DNA of 64,000 nucleotides from Erwinia sp. GTDB taxonomy: Bacteria; Pseudomonadota; Gammaproteobacteria; Enterobacterales; Enterobacteriaceae. The stretch covers positions 2,647,310-2,711,309 of the forward strand of contig OZ024666.1 of assembly GCA_964016415.1 (NCBI GenBank), written 5' to 3'. A model generated the notes under the pieces. It saw only the letters and a list, made by a program, of their open reading frames with translations. It ran no database searches and had not been told where the DNA came from. How positions within the stretch are numbered: position 1 is the first letter of the stretch; the number at the start of each line of letters is the position of its first letter. Shown piece by piece: positions 1 through 12,054 of the stretch. The translations under genes and the position numbers were made by a program.

Positions 1-1716
1 CTGAAGAGAGGTGAAATATTCAGGCTATCAATTTGATACCTGATATGAATCGAGTTGGTCACTTTCTCCTGATGGCTGATAACGATAACAATACTTTGTG
101 GTAATTCTCTGCGAACCAACCCGATCATATCCAGGGCTGTCTGGTCATCTAAGTGACTGGTAGATTCATCAAGGCAAATTAAAACAGGTTGATTCAGCAA
201 TATCCTGGCGAATGAGAGACGTTGCTGTTCACCTCCGGACAGAACGCGGCTCCAGTGTTTTCTTTCATACAACTGACAACTTAATGCGTGTAATACGGTC
301 TTCTGCAAAACCATAGCGACTTGCTCAGCTGAGGGCACAACTCCCCCCGGATAACTTAAGACTTTGATCAATTGTTCATCAGGCAGATAGGGTTTTTGTG
401 GCACAAACAGACTTTTCCCTTCAGGTAGCTGACACCTACCGCAGTAGTACGGCCACAGGCCGGATAATGTCCTCAGTAATGTCGTTTTCCCACAGCCACT
501 GACACCGGTAATCGCCACGATATCGCCCTGTAGTAGTCTCAGATTCACCGGAGCAAACAGAGGGCCCCCCTCAGGCAGGCAAGCCACCAGCTGATCACAC
601 TGTAATTTAGCAGGTTGACGGGGATGCCTTATGGGGGCAGGTAACGCCTTCAGGCTCTGCTCAAACTGCCATAACCTTTCTACCGTGGCTGACCAGGCGA
701 CAATTTGTCGATACGCATTGATAAACCAGCCAAAGGCATCAAGCACATAACCAAAGGCGGCTCGTGCCTGCATCACTCCCCCTAACGAAATTTTTTTCGT
801 GATATAGAGTGGCAGAACAGCAAAAATCGGGATCATCAAACTGAGTCGAAAATAAGAGGTGGTGAAAGCATCCAAACGTAGTTCTCTGGACATCAGCTGC
901 TGCCAGTTACGGATGATCGCCAGAAAGTGCTGATGTGCGCGATGATGCTCAGCACGCTCACCACCATAGAGGGCTATCTGCTCAGTATTCTCACGAATAC
1001 GCAACAAGCCGGCGCGATAGTCAGCTTCACTTTTTTGCTGATTCATATTGAGCACATGCAATGGTCGGCCAATATAGTGAGCAATCACGCTGCTGATAAA
1101 CGCATACCCCAGGGCTACCCAGACTAAATACCCGGATAACTGAAACGGATAACCTGCCACGCTAAAATTGAGTGTGCCAGAGACCTGCCACAGAATAACA
1201 ATGAAAGATAATAGCCCGGTGGTATTTTTTAACAGTGATAAAAATAAGCCAAGACTCTGCTCCGTCAGTAAACGAATATCTTCAGCGATTCGCTGATCCG
1301 GATTATCCCGCATACAAACTGAGCCGATAATGATTATGTTGTCGCAACCAGAGTGACTGAAGGCGAAGGGTCATCTTCCGCCGCCAACGGATAATTAATA
1401 GTTTCTTTAGCCAGTTAGTACTAATTACACAGAGGACAAATAGTGCTGTGTAACCAGCATAAGTTAACGCCAGCCCGGTAATCGAAGCATGCTGAAAATA
1501 GTCAGTCAAGGCATCGTAAAACTCGCGACTCCAGTTGTTGTACTGAACACTTATCCATACTCCGCTAAGAGTCAAAGCAATCAGTATCAGTAGCAAAACC
1601 CAGGAAAACCACTCCCGCAGATGTCCCCATGTGGGGCCAGCCAGCTGGTAAAACCGCATCAAACTTTGCATATAAACAGGTCGCACCGTATCAGTAAAAT
1701 GGAGCACGACAGCCAC
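1..1716 (-). pseudogene. YddA/SbmA-like ABC transporter (fused permease-ATPase), frameshifted, runs off the left edge
   Basis: Fused membrane-plus-ATPase transporter of the YddA/SbmA type, predicted to sit in the inner membrane. The N-terminal frame (1716-1303) gives 137 residues with two hydrophobic segments and stops at a TAA. The neighbouring frame continues at once (DNPDQRIAEDIRLL, a hallmark of the family) and stays open to position 1. One base lost in the short G run near 1305-1310 explains the break. In the second frame I read a Walker A (GVSGCGKTTLL), the signature LSGGEQQR and a Walker B followed by DEST. The gene lies just downstream of a siderophore receptor on the same strand, so siderophore-related transport is likely but not shown. 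The C-terminus lies beyond the window. Confidence 0.85.
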
Positions 1717-1749
1717 CGGTAAGTATGGCTGTCAACGGCAGTTTTGAGG

Positions 1750-4222
1750 CTAGTAAGTCCATTTCACATTCAGCATGGCGTTACGTGGTGTGCCGTAAAA
1801 GTTATTCCCTCCCCGATGGCGATTAGTAACATCCAGATAGTAATGCTTATCTGTCAGATTATTACCGTTAAGGCTCACACTTAGCTGTTTGTTATACTGA
1901 TAGGTATATTGGCATTAATCAGCGCATATCCACCCTGCGATACATTGTAGTTGGTGGTTGTGTCAGTCTGCGCCGTCACACCTGCACCGACTGTCCACCG
2001 ATTCCATTCGCCTGGCATACGATAACTGTTATAGAAACGGAAAATATGTTGAGGCGTGTGTTCACTGTAGTTAGTCCCTTTCTGCGTAGCCGCAGCCTCA
2101 AGGTATTTACTATTATTTAGCGTATACCCGGCATAAACCTGCCAGCCTTCAGCCAGCTCACCGGATAATTCCATTTCAATACCCTGACTCTGCACTTTTC
2201 CATCAGCAATATAGCAGTCATCACAATTCAGACCGCTCATCGCTTTGTTCGCCTGGATAATGCGAAACAGTGCGACAGAGGCGTTTAATCCACCATCAAA
2301 AAATGCCCCTTTAACGCCTGTTTCATAATTGCTGCCAGTCACCGGAGGCAGGAAGTTCCCTCTGGCGTCGCGTAAACTTTGCGGTTTGTAGATTTTCGCA
2401 TAGCTGGCATACCAGGTATAATCCTGAGCAAAATCCCACAATAAACCGCCGTAGGGAATCACTTCGCCTCTTGCCTGGTAGCTGGTGTGACTAGTTATTG
2501 CACCTCTGGTCAGATTAGTGAAATAAGAATCATAATTAAAACTGCTGTAACGAGTGCCCAGGATAAGCTTCCAGTCTTCGGCAAGAGTCAGACGTGTTGT
2601 AGCATACAGGCCGCGCTGATAGACATTGTATTGATAACGACGTGTATAATCCCAGTCAGGTTCGGGAAAGCCAGCAGGGTCCCAGCGAGAAATATTGACT
2701 ATGCTGGTATTGCTTAGCGAACCGAACAAGTTATCAAAATTCTCTTTTTGATAATCACCGCCGATCACCAGCTGATGTACCCGATGCAGAAATGCAAATG
2801 GACCACTCAGGCTGAGGTTAGCACCGTATTGACCGCTGTGGTTGTTACGTTTCAGGTTATTATTGAGTCTGGCATTTCCTGAACTATCCACCCCCTGAGT
2901 ACCGTTACCATAAATGCCAATGAACTTTCCTTTCGCACTTGCCGCAGTATAGTTTACGGTTCCTTTCACAACCCACTCATCATCAAGGTAGTGCTCCAGC
3001 TCCACATAGGCATTTGTTTTCTCGAAATGAATAGTATTCCAGCTGGCGCCAAGGAATGTCGAACGCGGCAAACCAAGACTACCATAGTGAGTAGACATTG
3101 GTACGCCATACAAATTGGGTACTGTTTCCGTTTTTTGCCACGAAATTCCCGTAGTCAGCGTCGTTTGTGGTGTAAAATCATACGCCAGCGTGCCAAATAA
3201 GACCTGATGATCGCTGTGTATGTAATCGATAAAACTGTCTTTTTTCTGCAAGACACCGACCATCCGACCATCCGACCACGTAATGATGCCTCATCATTCA
3301 ATGGGCCGGAAATATCCATCTCACCACGATAATTATCCCAGCTGCCAACACTACCGATAATATGAGAGCGAAAATCATAAGTCGGACGTTTACGAACCAT
3401 GTTGACCGTCCCCCCCGGTTCACCGCTTCCCTGTGTCAGACCAGAAGGGCCACGCAACACTTCGAGGTGGTCATAAATTGCCAAATCAGGTGTTTCAGTC
3501 GATGCTTCAGCAGACCCCATACCTGCAAGACTGTTTTGGAATGAAGAGCTGACTCCATCTTCCTGAAAATTATCCATCGTGAAACCACGTGACTGATAAC
3601 GAGTTTGATAGGAGTTGTCGTTGATTACGTTTACGCCTGTCACCTGGCACATGGCATCATCTAGGGAAGTCATATTCTGGTCATTCATTCGCTGACGAGT
3701 CACGACACTCACAGATTGAGGTGTCTCGCGAGGCGAGAGATTAAATCGTGTTGCTGCCGACATGTTTCGCGTGGTATATGAGCCAGTATCTTCGGTTACT
3801 GCACCATAATTGATATCCCCGGTTACCACCATCTCGTCCCCTTGAGGGATCTTTTTCAGGATGTAGCTACCATTGGGCTGACGTTGGACCAGTAACCCAT
3901 GAGCAGTCAGCAAGCGGGCAAAGCCCTCATCAATGGTATAGGTACCACTAAATGCTGGCGCAGACTTTCCTGCTGTCAGTTGTGCATCGCTGGCCAAATA
4001 AATGCCAGACTGCACAGCAAACTGATTCAATTGTGCGGCCAGTGATCCGGCCTGAATAGTATAAAGTTGCCGCTTAGCCGCTACATCACCGGCCTTTGCT
4101 GCGGGCATGGCAAAAATCGCACAGGCCAATATGGGTAAACAACAACCTATCATCCGCCTCAGCACGGTCGTTGATTTACAGCGGAATATCCGCGGCTGAC
4201 GAATGAATAATGATAACGACAT
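1750..4222 (-). pseudogene. TonB-dependent siderophore receptor with N-terminal signalling domain, two frameshifts
   Basis: Outer-membrane TonB-dependent receptor of the FecA/FpvA transducer class. A signal peptide is followed by an STN (secretin/TonB N-terminal) domain around residues 50-125, a plug containing the motif LRGPSGLTQGSGEPGGTVN, and a beta-barrel ending in an aromatic residue (VKWTY). The frame breaks near 3262-3277, where an 8-bp unit is duplicated. It breaks again near 1895, after which the terminal 50 or so codons continue in another frame to a TAG at 1750. Restoring both shifts gives a full-length receptor of about 815 residues. The STN domain pairs with the FecR gene directly upstream, indicating cell-surface signalling. 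As it stands the gene cannot make a complete barrel. Confidence 0.9.
3262..3277. repeat. 8-bp tandem duplication causing receptor frameshift
   Basis: Two adjacent copies of ATCCGACC (3262-3269 and 3270-3277) follow a near copy (ACCGACC). On the coding strand this reads GGTCGGAT twice before GGTCGGTG. Removing one unit rejoins the receptor frames as RGRMVGVLQKKDSF, so this is the probable slipped-strand event that killed the gene. Confidence 0.8.
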
Positions 4223-4356
4223 AAATTCTCCTGATAATTCCCCAAAAGTAAAAATACTGCATAGTGTTAATCGGATGAGGGGAATAAAAGGGGAACCGCC
4301 AGAGCAGATTTATTTTGCTAAGGCTGATATTTATCATCGGGAATGACGATCAGCCA

Positions 4357-5307
4357 CTATGGTAAACGGTGTTGGATGCGAACAGGCAATACATAAGTAA
4401 TCATCGTTAATGCCAGGGTGGTATCATTCAGCGGGAACGTCCCGGTGACACTCAGTAATGCCACTGCAGGATCACACCCCAAATACCCCCAACGATAAGC
4501 AGAAAGACGCTTAATAAGTACACCGAGAGACAGATTCTCTGCTTCCAGCACACCCCGTCTCCAGTCTGGCACCCTGGTATGCAGTCGTGAGACCGCTCCC
4601 AATGCGTGTTCGCTGAAAATAATTGCCTCGCCCGCCTGAACGATCTGACTATCGCTGGAATCTGGCAACGAAACTTCGACTGCCCCCTGGTACACCAACA
4701 TTGTCGTTGTTTGATCGTTTATCTGAGCACTGAATCCAGTCCCCAACGCTCTCATCTGACCCTCAGGAGTGATCAATGTCAGCGGGCGCTGTGAATCCGG
4801 CGCCGTTTCAATCATTATCCTGCCATTAAGAAGTTGTAACCTGCGGGCAGTTGAGGTGTAAATGACATTCAGTGCACTGTCAGTATCCAGCCAAATACGG
4901 GAACCATCAGTCAACCGGAAAGCGGTGATTTTACCGTGAGGGCTATGAAAATCAGCACGCCATGCCTGTATCTGATTGCGGACAGGTGTAAATTGCCAGC
5001 AACCTGCGCTCATTGCGGCTGTGACAGACAATCCGGCAATAGCTTTCAATAGCTGACGCCGCCGTGTGTTGTGTGACCGCTGAGTCAGGGCCGTCAGTGA
5101 TGCCATTTGTTGTGCATCGTTTTCCCGAAGGGAGGCAAACCGCTGGCTGATATCCAACACATACTGCCATGCCAGCCGATTTTCTTCGCTCGCATTAAGC
5201 CAGCGTTGCATCGCAGCAGGATAGTCATCAGGTGAGGTGATATCTTCAATTTCAGCATACCAGTTTTCGGCCTGTTGCAGTGCCATAAAACCGGGTTTTT
5301 CACTCAT
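4357..5307 (-). CDS. fecR: FecR-family anti-sigma factor, C-terminus cut by a stop codon
   Basis: FecR-type inner-membrane regulator that would relay siderophore occupancy from the receptor to an ECF sigma factor. The start MSEKPGFMALQQAENWY is chosen over an upstream in-frame ATG because this is where FecR homology begins. Visible parts are the N-terminal cytoplasmic domain, one membrane segment near residues 95-115 (LLKAIAGLSVTAAMSAGCW), and the periplasmic FecR domain (DGSRIWLDTDSAL, then VTGTFPLNDT near the end). The frame ends at a TAG after HRLP. Read-through would add WLIVIPDDKYQP up to a TAG at 4318, so a TGG to TAG change probably removed the last 13 residues. The partner fecI, normally just upstream, is missing: IS copy 1 starts 51 bp before this start. 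Confidence 0.85.
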   Translation of the reverse strand: MSEKPGFMALQQAENWYAEIEDITSPDDYPAAMQRWLNASEENRLAWQYVLDISQRFASLRENDAQQMASLTALTQRSHNTRRRQLLKAIAGLSVTAAMSAGCWQFTPVRNQIQAWRADFHSPHGKITAFRLTDGSRIWLDTDSALNVIYTSTARRLQLLNGRIMIETAPDSQRPLTLITPEGQMRALGTGFSAQINDQTTTMLVYQGAVEVSLPDSSDSQIVQAGEAIIFSEHALGAVSRLHTRVPDWRRGVLEAENLSLGVLIKRLSAYRWGYLGCDPAVALLSVTGTFPLNDTTLALTMITYVLPVRIQHRLP

Positions 5308-5430
5308 GCTCAGAGCCCCTGCATAGCACCTCACCACCTTCAGCTTCAAGACTCAGTATGTAGTGGCACACTGAATTTGGCCACCTGAGCAGAGGTGATA
5401 TGCTCACCTCAACATCTTATAGGTGAACCA

Positions 5431-7703
<2,273 letters not shown>

Positions 7704-7932
7704 AACACCCTCCATTTTGCTGATTTTTTCCTGCCATACGCGATATCTCACCGTTGAATGAATCAGCCCGCGCCTAAACTATTAAGAATACAGACAGTAA
7801 TGTGGTTGTTCTGTCGAAATCTGATCCCCCTCTTCGGCACGCATAAAAATTAAATGGGCAACAAGCCTGGAAGGGATAACGCCGCCTCTCTTTGCGGCTC
7901 CTTCCAGGCTACAGCAACGGAAAATGTCAGTT

Positions 7933-8877
7933 TCAGAATTCGGCAGCAATCTGCTGATAACTACTGGCAATTCGGGCAGCCAGCTTTGCGTTGTTAAACA
8001 CCAGCTGAATATTCGCACTCAAACTGTCTCCGCCGGTAAGTTCACAAACTCTGGCCAGCAAGAAAGGGGTGCTCTCTTTACCATAAATATTCTGCGCTGC
8101 TGCTTCTTCGAGCGCCTGTTCAATCGCCTGTGTAATCTCCGCTTCTGGCATGGAGAACTCTTCCGGGATAGGGTTTGCAATCACCACTCCTCCGCGTAGA
8201 CCACACTGCCATTTTGTCAGCATCGCACGAGCGATATCCCGAGGGGTATCCAGCTCAATACTCACCGGATAGGGGCTGGTACGACAGAAGAATGCAGGTA
8301 ATAATGCCGTCTGATAACCGACCAGTGGCACGCCGTATGTTTCGAGATATTCAACCGTCAGCCCGAGATCAAGAATCGATTTTGCTCCGGCACACACGAC
8401 AGCCACATTAGTTTTTGCCAGCTCATGTAAATCAGCTGAGATATCGAATGTCTGTTCCGCGCCCCGATGCACACCACCAATACCACCGGTAGCAAACACT
8501 TTGATACCCGCCATCTCTGCGATAATCATCGTCGAGGCCACGGTGGTTACACCATGTTTTCCCGCCGCTACAATAAAAGGCAGATCACGGCGGCTTACTT
8601 TCGCCACCTTATGTCCCTCTTTCCCTAACAATTCGATTTCGTCATGAGATAATCCTACTTTCATCCGTCCATGAATAATGGCAATGGTTGCCGGCACCGC
8701 GCCGTTATCCCGCACTTTCTGTTCAACCTGAAGCGCCGTTTGTGCATTCTGTGGATAAGGCATACCGTGAGAGATGATGGTGGACTCAAGGGCGACAATC
8801 GGGCGTTGATGAGCAAGCGCTTGCGCCACTTCAGGTGAAATATCCAGATATGGAGTCAATGAGACAGGTGTATTCAT
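7933..8877 (-). CDS. psuG: Pseudouridine-5'-phosphate glycosidase
   Basis: PsuG (YeiN/indigoidine A family) reversibly cleaves the C-C glycosidic bond of pseudouridine 5'-phosphate to give uracil and ribose 5-phosphate in the cytoplasm. At 314 residues it is close to the E. coli length. Family signatures are visible in order: ALESTIISHGMPYP near residue 30, ASTMIIAEMAGIKVFATGGIGGVHRG near 115-140, VVCAGAKSILDLGLTVEYLET near 160-180, and GGVVIANPIPEEFSM near 230. Its ATG overlaps the psuK stop (ATGA), so the two are translationally coupled. The downstream transporter gene is truncated, so the intact enzyme may depend on another source of pseudouridine such as RNA turnover. Confidence 0.93.
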   Translation of the reverse strand: MNTPVSLTPYLDISPEVAQALAHQRPIVALESTIISHGMPYPQNAQTALQVEQKVRDNGAVPATIAIIHGRMKVGLSHDEIELLGKEGHKVAKVSRRDLPFIVAAGKHGVTTVASTMIIAEMAGIKVFATGGIGGVHRGAEQTFDISADLHELAKTNVAVVCAGAKSILDLGLTVEYLETYGVPLVGYQTALLPAFFCRTSPYPVSIELDTPRDIARAMLTKWQCGLRGGVVIANPIPEEFSMPEAEITQAIEQALEEAAAQNIYGKESTPFLLARVCELTGGDSLSANIQLVFNNAKLAARIASSYQQIAAEF

Positions 8878-9974
8878 GATTGTAATTCCAACAGTTTTTG
8901 GACGCTGTCATTTGACAGGCCTGGGTTATTAGTCAATTCACAGGAGAGGGTCAAAGCGGAACACCCTTGAGCAAAGCGAATACTTTCAGCGAATGTCATA
9001 TCATCCAGCCAGCAACATGCCAGACCCGCCATCATGGCATCCCCGGCACCGGTCACATTCACAATGTTGACAGGCAAAGGGGCAGACCAGCCACGCTCGC
9101 TGTCGACATCACTGTAATAGACACCATCAGCTCCCATACTTAACGCCAGACGCTGTACACCTTGATCATGGAACCAGCGCGCCACCACCGGTGCGTCTTG
9201 TGTCGTGGTGATGGTCAACCCACTAAGAATTTGTGCTTCCAGCCGGTTGGGTTTAAGGGTATGAATATGTGATAACCAGCGGCGTACTTTAGGCGCTTTG
9301 AACGCAGAAACCGTATCAACAAAAATCGGCACCGACCCGGCATGGCTGAATAACCAGCTCAAGGCTTCTTCCGGCAGATTACAGTCCACGATCAACACCC
9401 CAGCGTGCTGGATAAGGTCTCGCGAGGTTGCCAGCATTGCCGGTGTCAGCCGTTCAAGTATCTGCATGTCATTAATTGCGACATGCATCTCTCCACTGTT
9501 ATCAAGTAAAGAGAGGTAAGTTGATGTGCTCTCACCATGGATTTTGTAAACCCCATCAGTATTCACACCAGCAAGTCTGGCAAGATCTAACAATGTGGTG
9601 CCATAGAGATCATCCCCCACAACAGAAACAAGATGACTTTCACGGCCCAGCAGAGCAACGTTTTGTGCAATATTACGGCCTACACCACCGGGAGTGCATG
9701 TGATTTTCCCTGGGTTGGAATCTCCGAAAACTAAATCAGTCGCCACATAGCCACAAATATCCATGTTGGCTGAACCTACAGTCACGATATAACTGCTTTC
9801 TGATAAAATATAACCTTTACCTTTTATATGACCTTTATTCATCAGATTCATAATATGTCCGGCGACAGCAGAGCGACTGATACCAAGGATATCCGCAGTC
9901 TCTTGCTGCGATATCAAAGGATCATTTCTCAATATCTGTAGTATCTGTTTTTCTCTGTGAGTCATATCGGACAC
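8874..9974 (-). CDS. psuK: PfkB-family pseudouridine kinase with N-terminal winged helix (PsuK/YeiI type)
   Basis: Cytoplasmic ribokinase-family enzyme that would phosphorylate pseudouridine for PsuG. Residues 1-55 form an AsnC/MarR-like helix-turn-helix (REKQILQILRNDPLISQQE, then ILGISRSAVAGHIM), as in E. coli YeiI. The PfkB domain follows with GSANMDICGY, GGVGRNIAQNVALLG near residue 110, and the catalytic signature VNVTGAGDAMMAGL near residue 310. The listed start is a GTG; an ATG three codons later (MTHREK) is an equally good candidate and no strong ribosome-binding site decides between them. The fused DNA-binding domain suggests the kinase may regulate its own operon. YeiI-type function on another nucleoside cannot be excluded. 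Confidence 0.88.
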   Translation of the reverse strand: MSDMTHREKQILQILRNDPLISQQETADILGISRSAVAGHIMNLMNKGHIKGKGYILSESSYIVTVGSANMDICGYVATDLVFGDSNPGKITCTPGGVGRNIAQNVALLGRESHLVSVVGDDLYGTTLLDLARLAGVNTDGVYKIHGESTSTYLSLLDNSGEMHVAINDMQILERLTPAMLATSRDLIQHAGVLIVDCNLPEEALSWLFSHAGSVPIFVDTVSAFKAPKVRRWLSHIHTLKPNRLEAQILSGLTITTTQDAPVVARWFHDQGVQRLALSMGADGVYYSDVDSERGWSAPLPVNIVNVTGAGDAMMAGLACCWLDDMTFAESIRFAQGCSALTLSCELTNNPGLSNDSVQKLLELQS

Positions 9975-10105
9975 TTGTTTATTTATGAACAGATGTTTGC
10001 TTTATGCCGAAAAATGGTTAAGGAGTAAAGCCTGGTTGTTGTGGAAATTTCGATTTTATGACGCAGATCGAAATAATAAATAAAAAAGTCTCAAATGACC
10101 TTTTG

Positions 10106-10119
10106 TTGACCTTGATCAA
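10106..10119. promoter_or_regulatory. FNR-like box upstream of psuK
   Basis: TTGAC-CTTG-ATCAA matches the FNR consensus TTGAT-N4-ATCAA with one mismatch. It lies about 130 bp upstream of the psuK start. Single-site evidence only. Confidence 0.3.
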
Positions 10120-10468
10120 TATTCAAAAAACAACATTTTTACACCAGTGCATTTTATGCAACATATCAGGCTATGCTTTATTTTTTATTAAAAAAATTAT
10201 TCTGGCTTATCGATTATGGAATAAAAATAAAATTTAAATGTACTGAAATTTTTCTGATGCTCGCCAGCCAGCAACAGATAATAATTAATCACCCTGCACT
10301 ATTAAATGATAGAGACAATTTTATTTTTACAGGCAGGAAATCATTGAGTTAAAAATCGGTTCTTCTCTAAACTTTCCAGCAGGTTTATACCTTGCCATCT
10401 TATAATGATGCAAGAGAATCAATTTCACCACGGAAAGTTGTGTCCATTCTCTGGTAAAAATCAGTATT

Positions 10469-10488
10469 AATGTGAAACTTCTCACAAA
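10469..10488. promoter_or_regulatory. CRP-binding site candidate, perfect core palindrome
   Basis: TGTGA-AACTTC-TCACA (10471-10486) flanked by AA on both sides matches both half-sites and the N6 spacer of the CRP consensus exactly. It lies 270 bp upstream of the first gene of the PTS operon, fitting catabolite control. Confidence 0.6.
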
Positions 10489-10605
10489 AATAACACGCCG
10501 ATTTTCAGTCAAAATATTCACGTCGCAAATGAATATCATGAGAAATATAAAAACCATTGAAAACATCAAGTTATCAATTAAAAGATAAATATAAACACCT
10601 GTTTA

Positions 10606-10625
10606 TAGTGATGGCAATCACAAAA
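10606..10625. promoter_or_regulatory. Second CRP-like site
   Basis: AGTGA-TGGCAA-TCACA (10608-10623) differs from the CRP core at one base. It is centred 142 bp before the PFK-like start and 137 bp from the first site, closer to a plausible promoter for the PTS operon. Confidence 0.5.
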
Positions 10626-10757
10626 AATCATGCATTAATCACGTGTCAAGAGACACCAAAAAATCAAAACCTTCCAAAGCTGTGACCAACTTCAAAAAAA
10701 TGAATCACTCTCTCATTAGAATTAATTTCACAAAGAAGAGAAAAAACTGGGGAAACC

Positions 10758-11738
10758 ATGAAGATAGGACTGGTGATTAGTGGTGGTGACGTCAGTGGAA
10801 TGAATAACTTTCTTTTCCAGCTTAATCGATTGACTGAAACAGAGATCATTATTTTTGATGGCGGCATCAATGGACTGATAGAAAACAACGCCAAATCAAT
10901 AGCGGCCAGAGATCTTATTGATCTCTCTATTTCTCCGGTACCACTCATTGCTTCTGGTCGAAAGGAAGAAAAATGTAAAATTGCTGACTATGAAAAAATA
11001 GTTAAACACATTCGCAGTAAAAAACTCGATTGTTCAATTATGGGGGGTGGTGATGGCTCATTTCAGTTTCTAAAAGTACTCAGTAGCTATGGTATTAATT
11101 GTTACGGAATTGGTATGACGATTGACAATGATATCGTCGGAAACAGTTACACCATCGGCTTCTCTACCGCCTGCGAGCAGGTAATTCATGAGGTAGCTAA
11201 GTTACGTAATACCGGAAGAGGCCTTCCTGGGCGGGTGTTTATGATCGAGCTGCTGGGAGGATACTGTGGTGAATTAACATTACAGGCGGCACTTAAAAGT
11301 AATGCGGATATTGCATTAATCCCGGAAGCAATCTGGGATATCGATAAACTGGCTAAATATATAAGTTATAAAATAAAAAATCAAAACAGTGTGATCATTC
11401 TGTGTTCGGAAGGATACACCTAAGAGTATACACCCGGATTCCAGGGTGCAATTGATACGATGATTGGGAAATTAGAACACAAAATTGGTATTTGCATCAG
11501 GAAAACTATTTTAGGGTATGGATTAAGAAGTGGTGTGCCTACCGGAGAAGAAATTATTCAGGGGGCAATTTTAGCAAAAGAGGTTGTACGCTGCATCCAT
11601 TGCGGACTCGTCAATAAGATAATAGTCATTAATAATAACAACAAAGCCATCCCGATAGATCTTGAAAATTCGGAAAGACGTTTAGTAGATAAAGAAAGTG
11701 ATATTTATAAACTCGCAAAACTCACTAACATCATCTGA
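10758..11738 (+). pseudogene. PFK-family sugar-phosphate kinase, interrupted by an in-frame TAA
   Basis: ATP-dependent 6-phosphofructokinase superfamily member that would phosphorylate a ketohexose 6-phosphate to the 1,6-bisphosphate. Motifs seen are GGDVSGMNN (nucleotide loop), MGGGDGS near residue 100, GMTIDND (catalytic Asp) near 120, and LGGYCGELTLQAAL near 170. Translation stops at codon 222 (TAA at 11421-11423) after SEGYT. The same frame resumes immediately with EYTPGFQGAIDTMIG and runs to a stop at 11738, giving 326 residues if one codon is restored. It heads a PTS operon that also encodes a bisphosphate aldolase, which supports the predicted step. An internal ATG at 11460 could only yield a C-terminal fragment. 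Confidence 0.85.
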
Positions 11739-11748
11739 GGAATATAAA

Positions 11749-12039
11749 ATGGTTAAAATACTTTGCGTATGTGGCTGCGGTCTCGGTTCAAGTTTTGCCA
11801 TTGAAATGAGTGCCAAAGCTGTATTAAAAAAACTTGAGGTTGATGCAGAGATTGATCACACAACCGTTTCGGAAGCATCCTCTTTTAAATATGATTTAAT
11901 TCTGACGCAAAAGATGTTTGCTGACATTTTAAATGCTGATGCCACAGATGAACAAAAGAAGAAAGTCATCATATTAAACAAACTCACAGACAAAAATGAA
12001 ATTGAAGAAAAAATCCTTGCTTACAGAAAAAACAAATAA
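11749..12039 (+). CDS. PTS EIIB, ascorbate/UlaB-like
   Basis: Cytoplasmic phosphocarrier of the SgaB/UlaB type, 96 residues, passing phosphate from EIIA to the incoming sugar. The phospho-cysteine is Cys8 in the loop CVCGCGLGSSF. The start at 11749 is chosen because a TGAGGA ribosome-binding site lies 8 bp upstream and family homology starts at MVKILC; an upstream ATG at 11698 lies inside the PFK-like gene. The gene follows that pseudogene directly and precedes EIIC by 15 bp. Confidence 0.9.
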   Translation: MVKILCVCGCGLGSSFAIEMSAKAVLKKLEVDAEIDHTTVSEASSFKYDLILTQKMFADILNADATDEQKKKVIILNKLTDKNEIEEKILAYRKNK

Positions 12040-12054
12040 TCGTGGGGGTATAAA

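Larger units (their letters stand above)
9975..10757. other. 783-bp divergent intergenic region
   Basis: AT-rich spacer between the divergent psuK operon and the PTS operon. It contains one FNR-like box and two CRP-like palindromes, listed separately. I see no convincing gene. An 80-codon minus-strand frame at 10327-10569 has no recognisable features and overlaps the CRP-like site. Confidence 0.6.

Noticed and set aside
10327-10569. 80-codon minus-strand frame in the psuK-PTS intergenic region
   Set aside because: No homology recognised, no ribosome-binding site, and it covers the CRP-like site. Considered chance.
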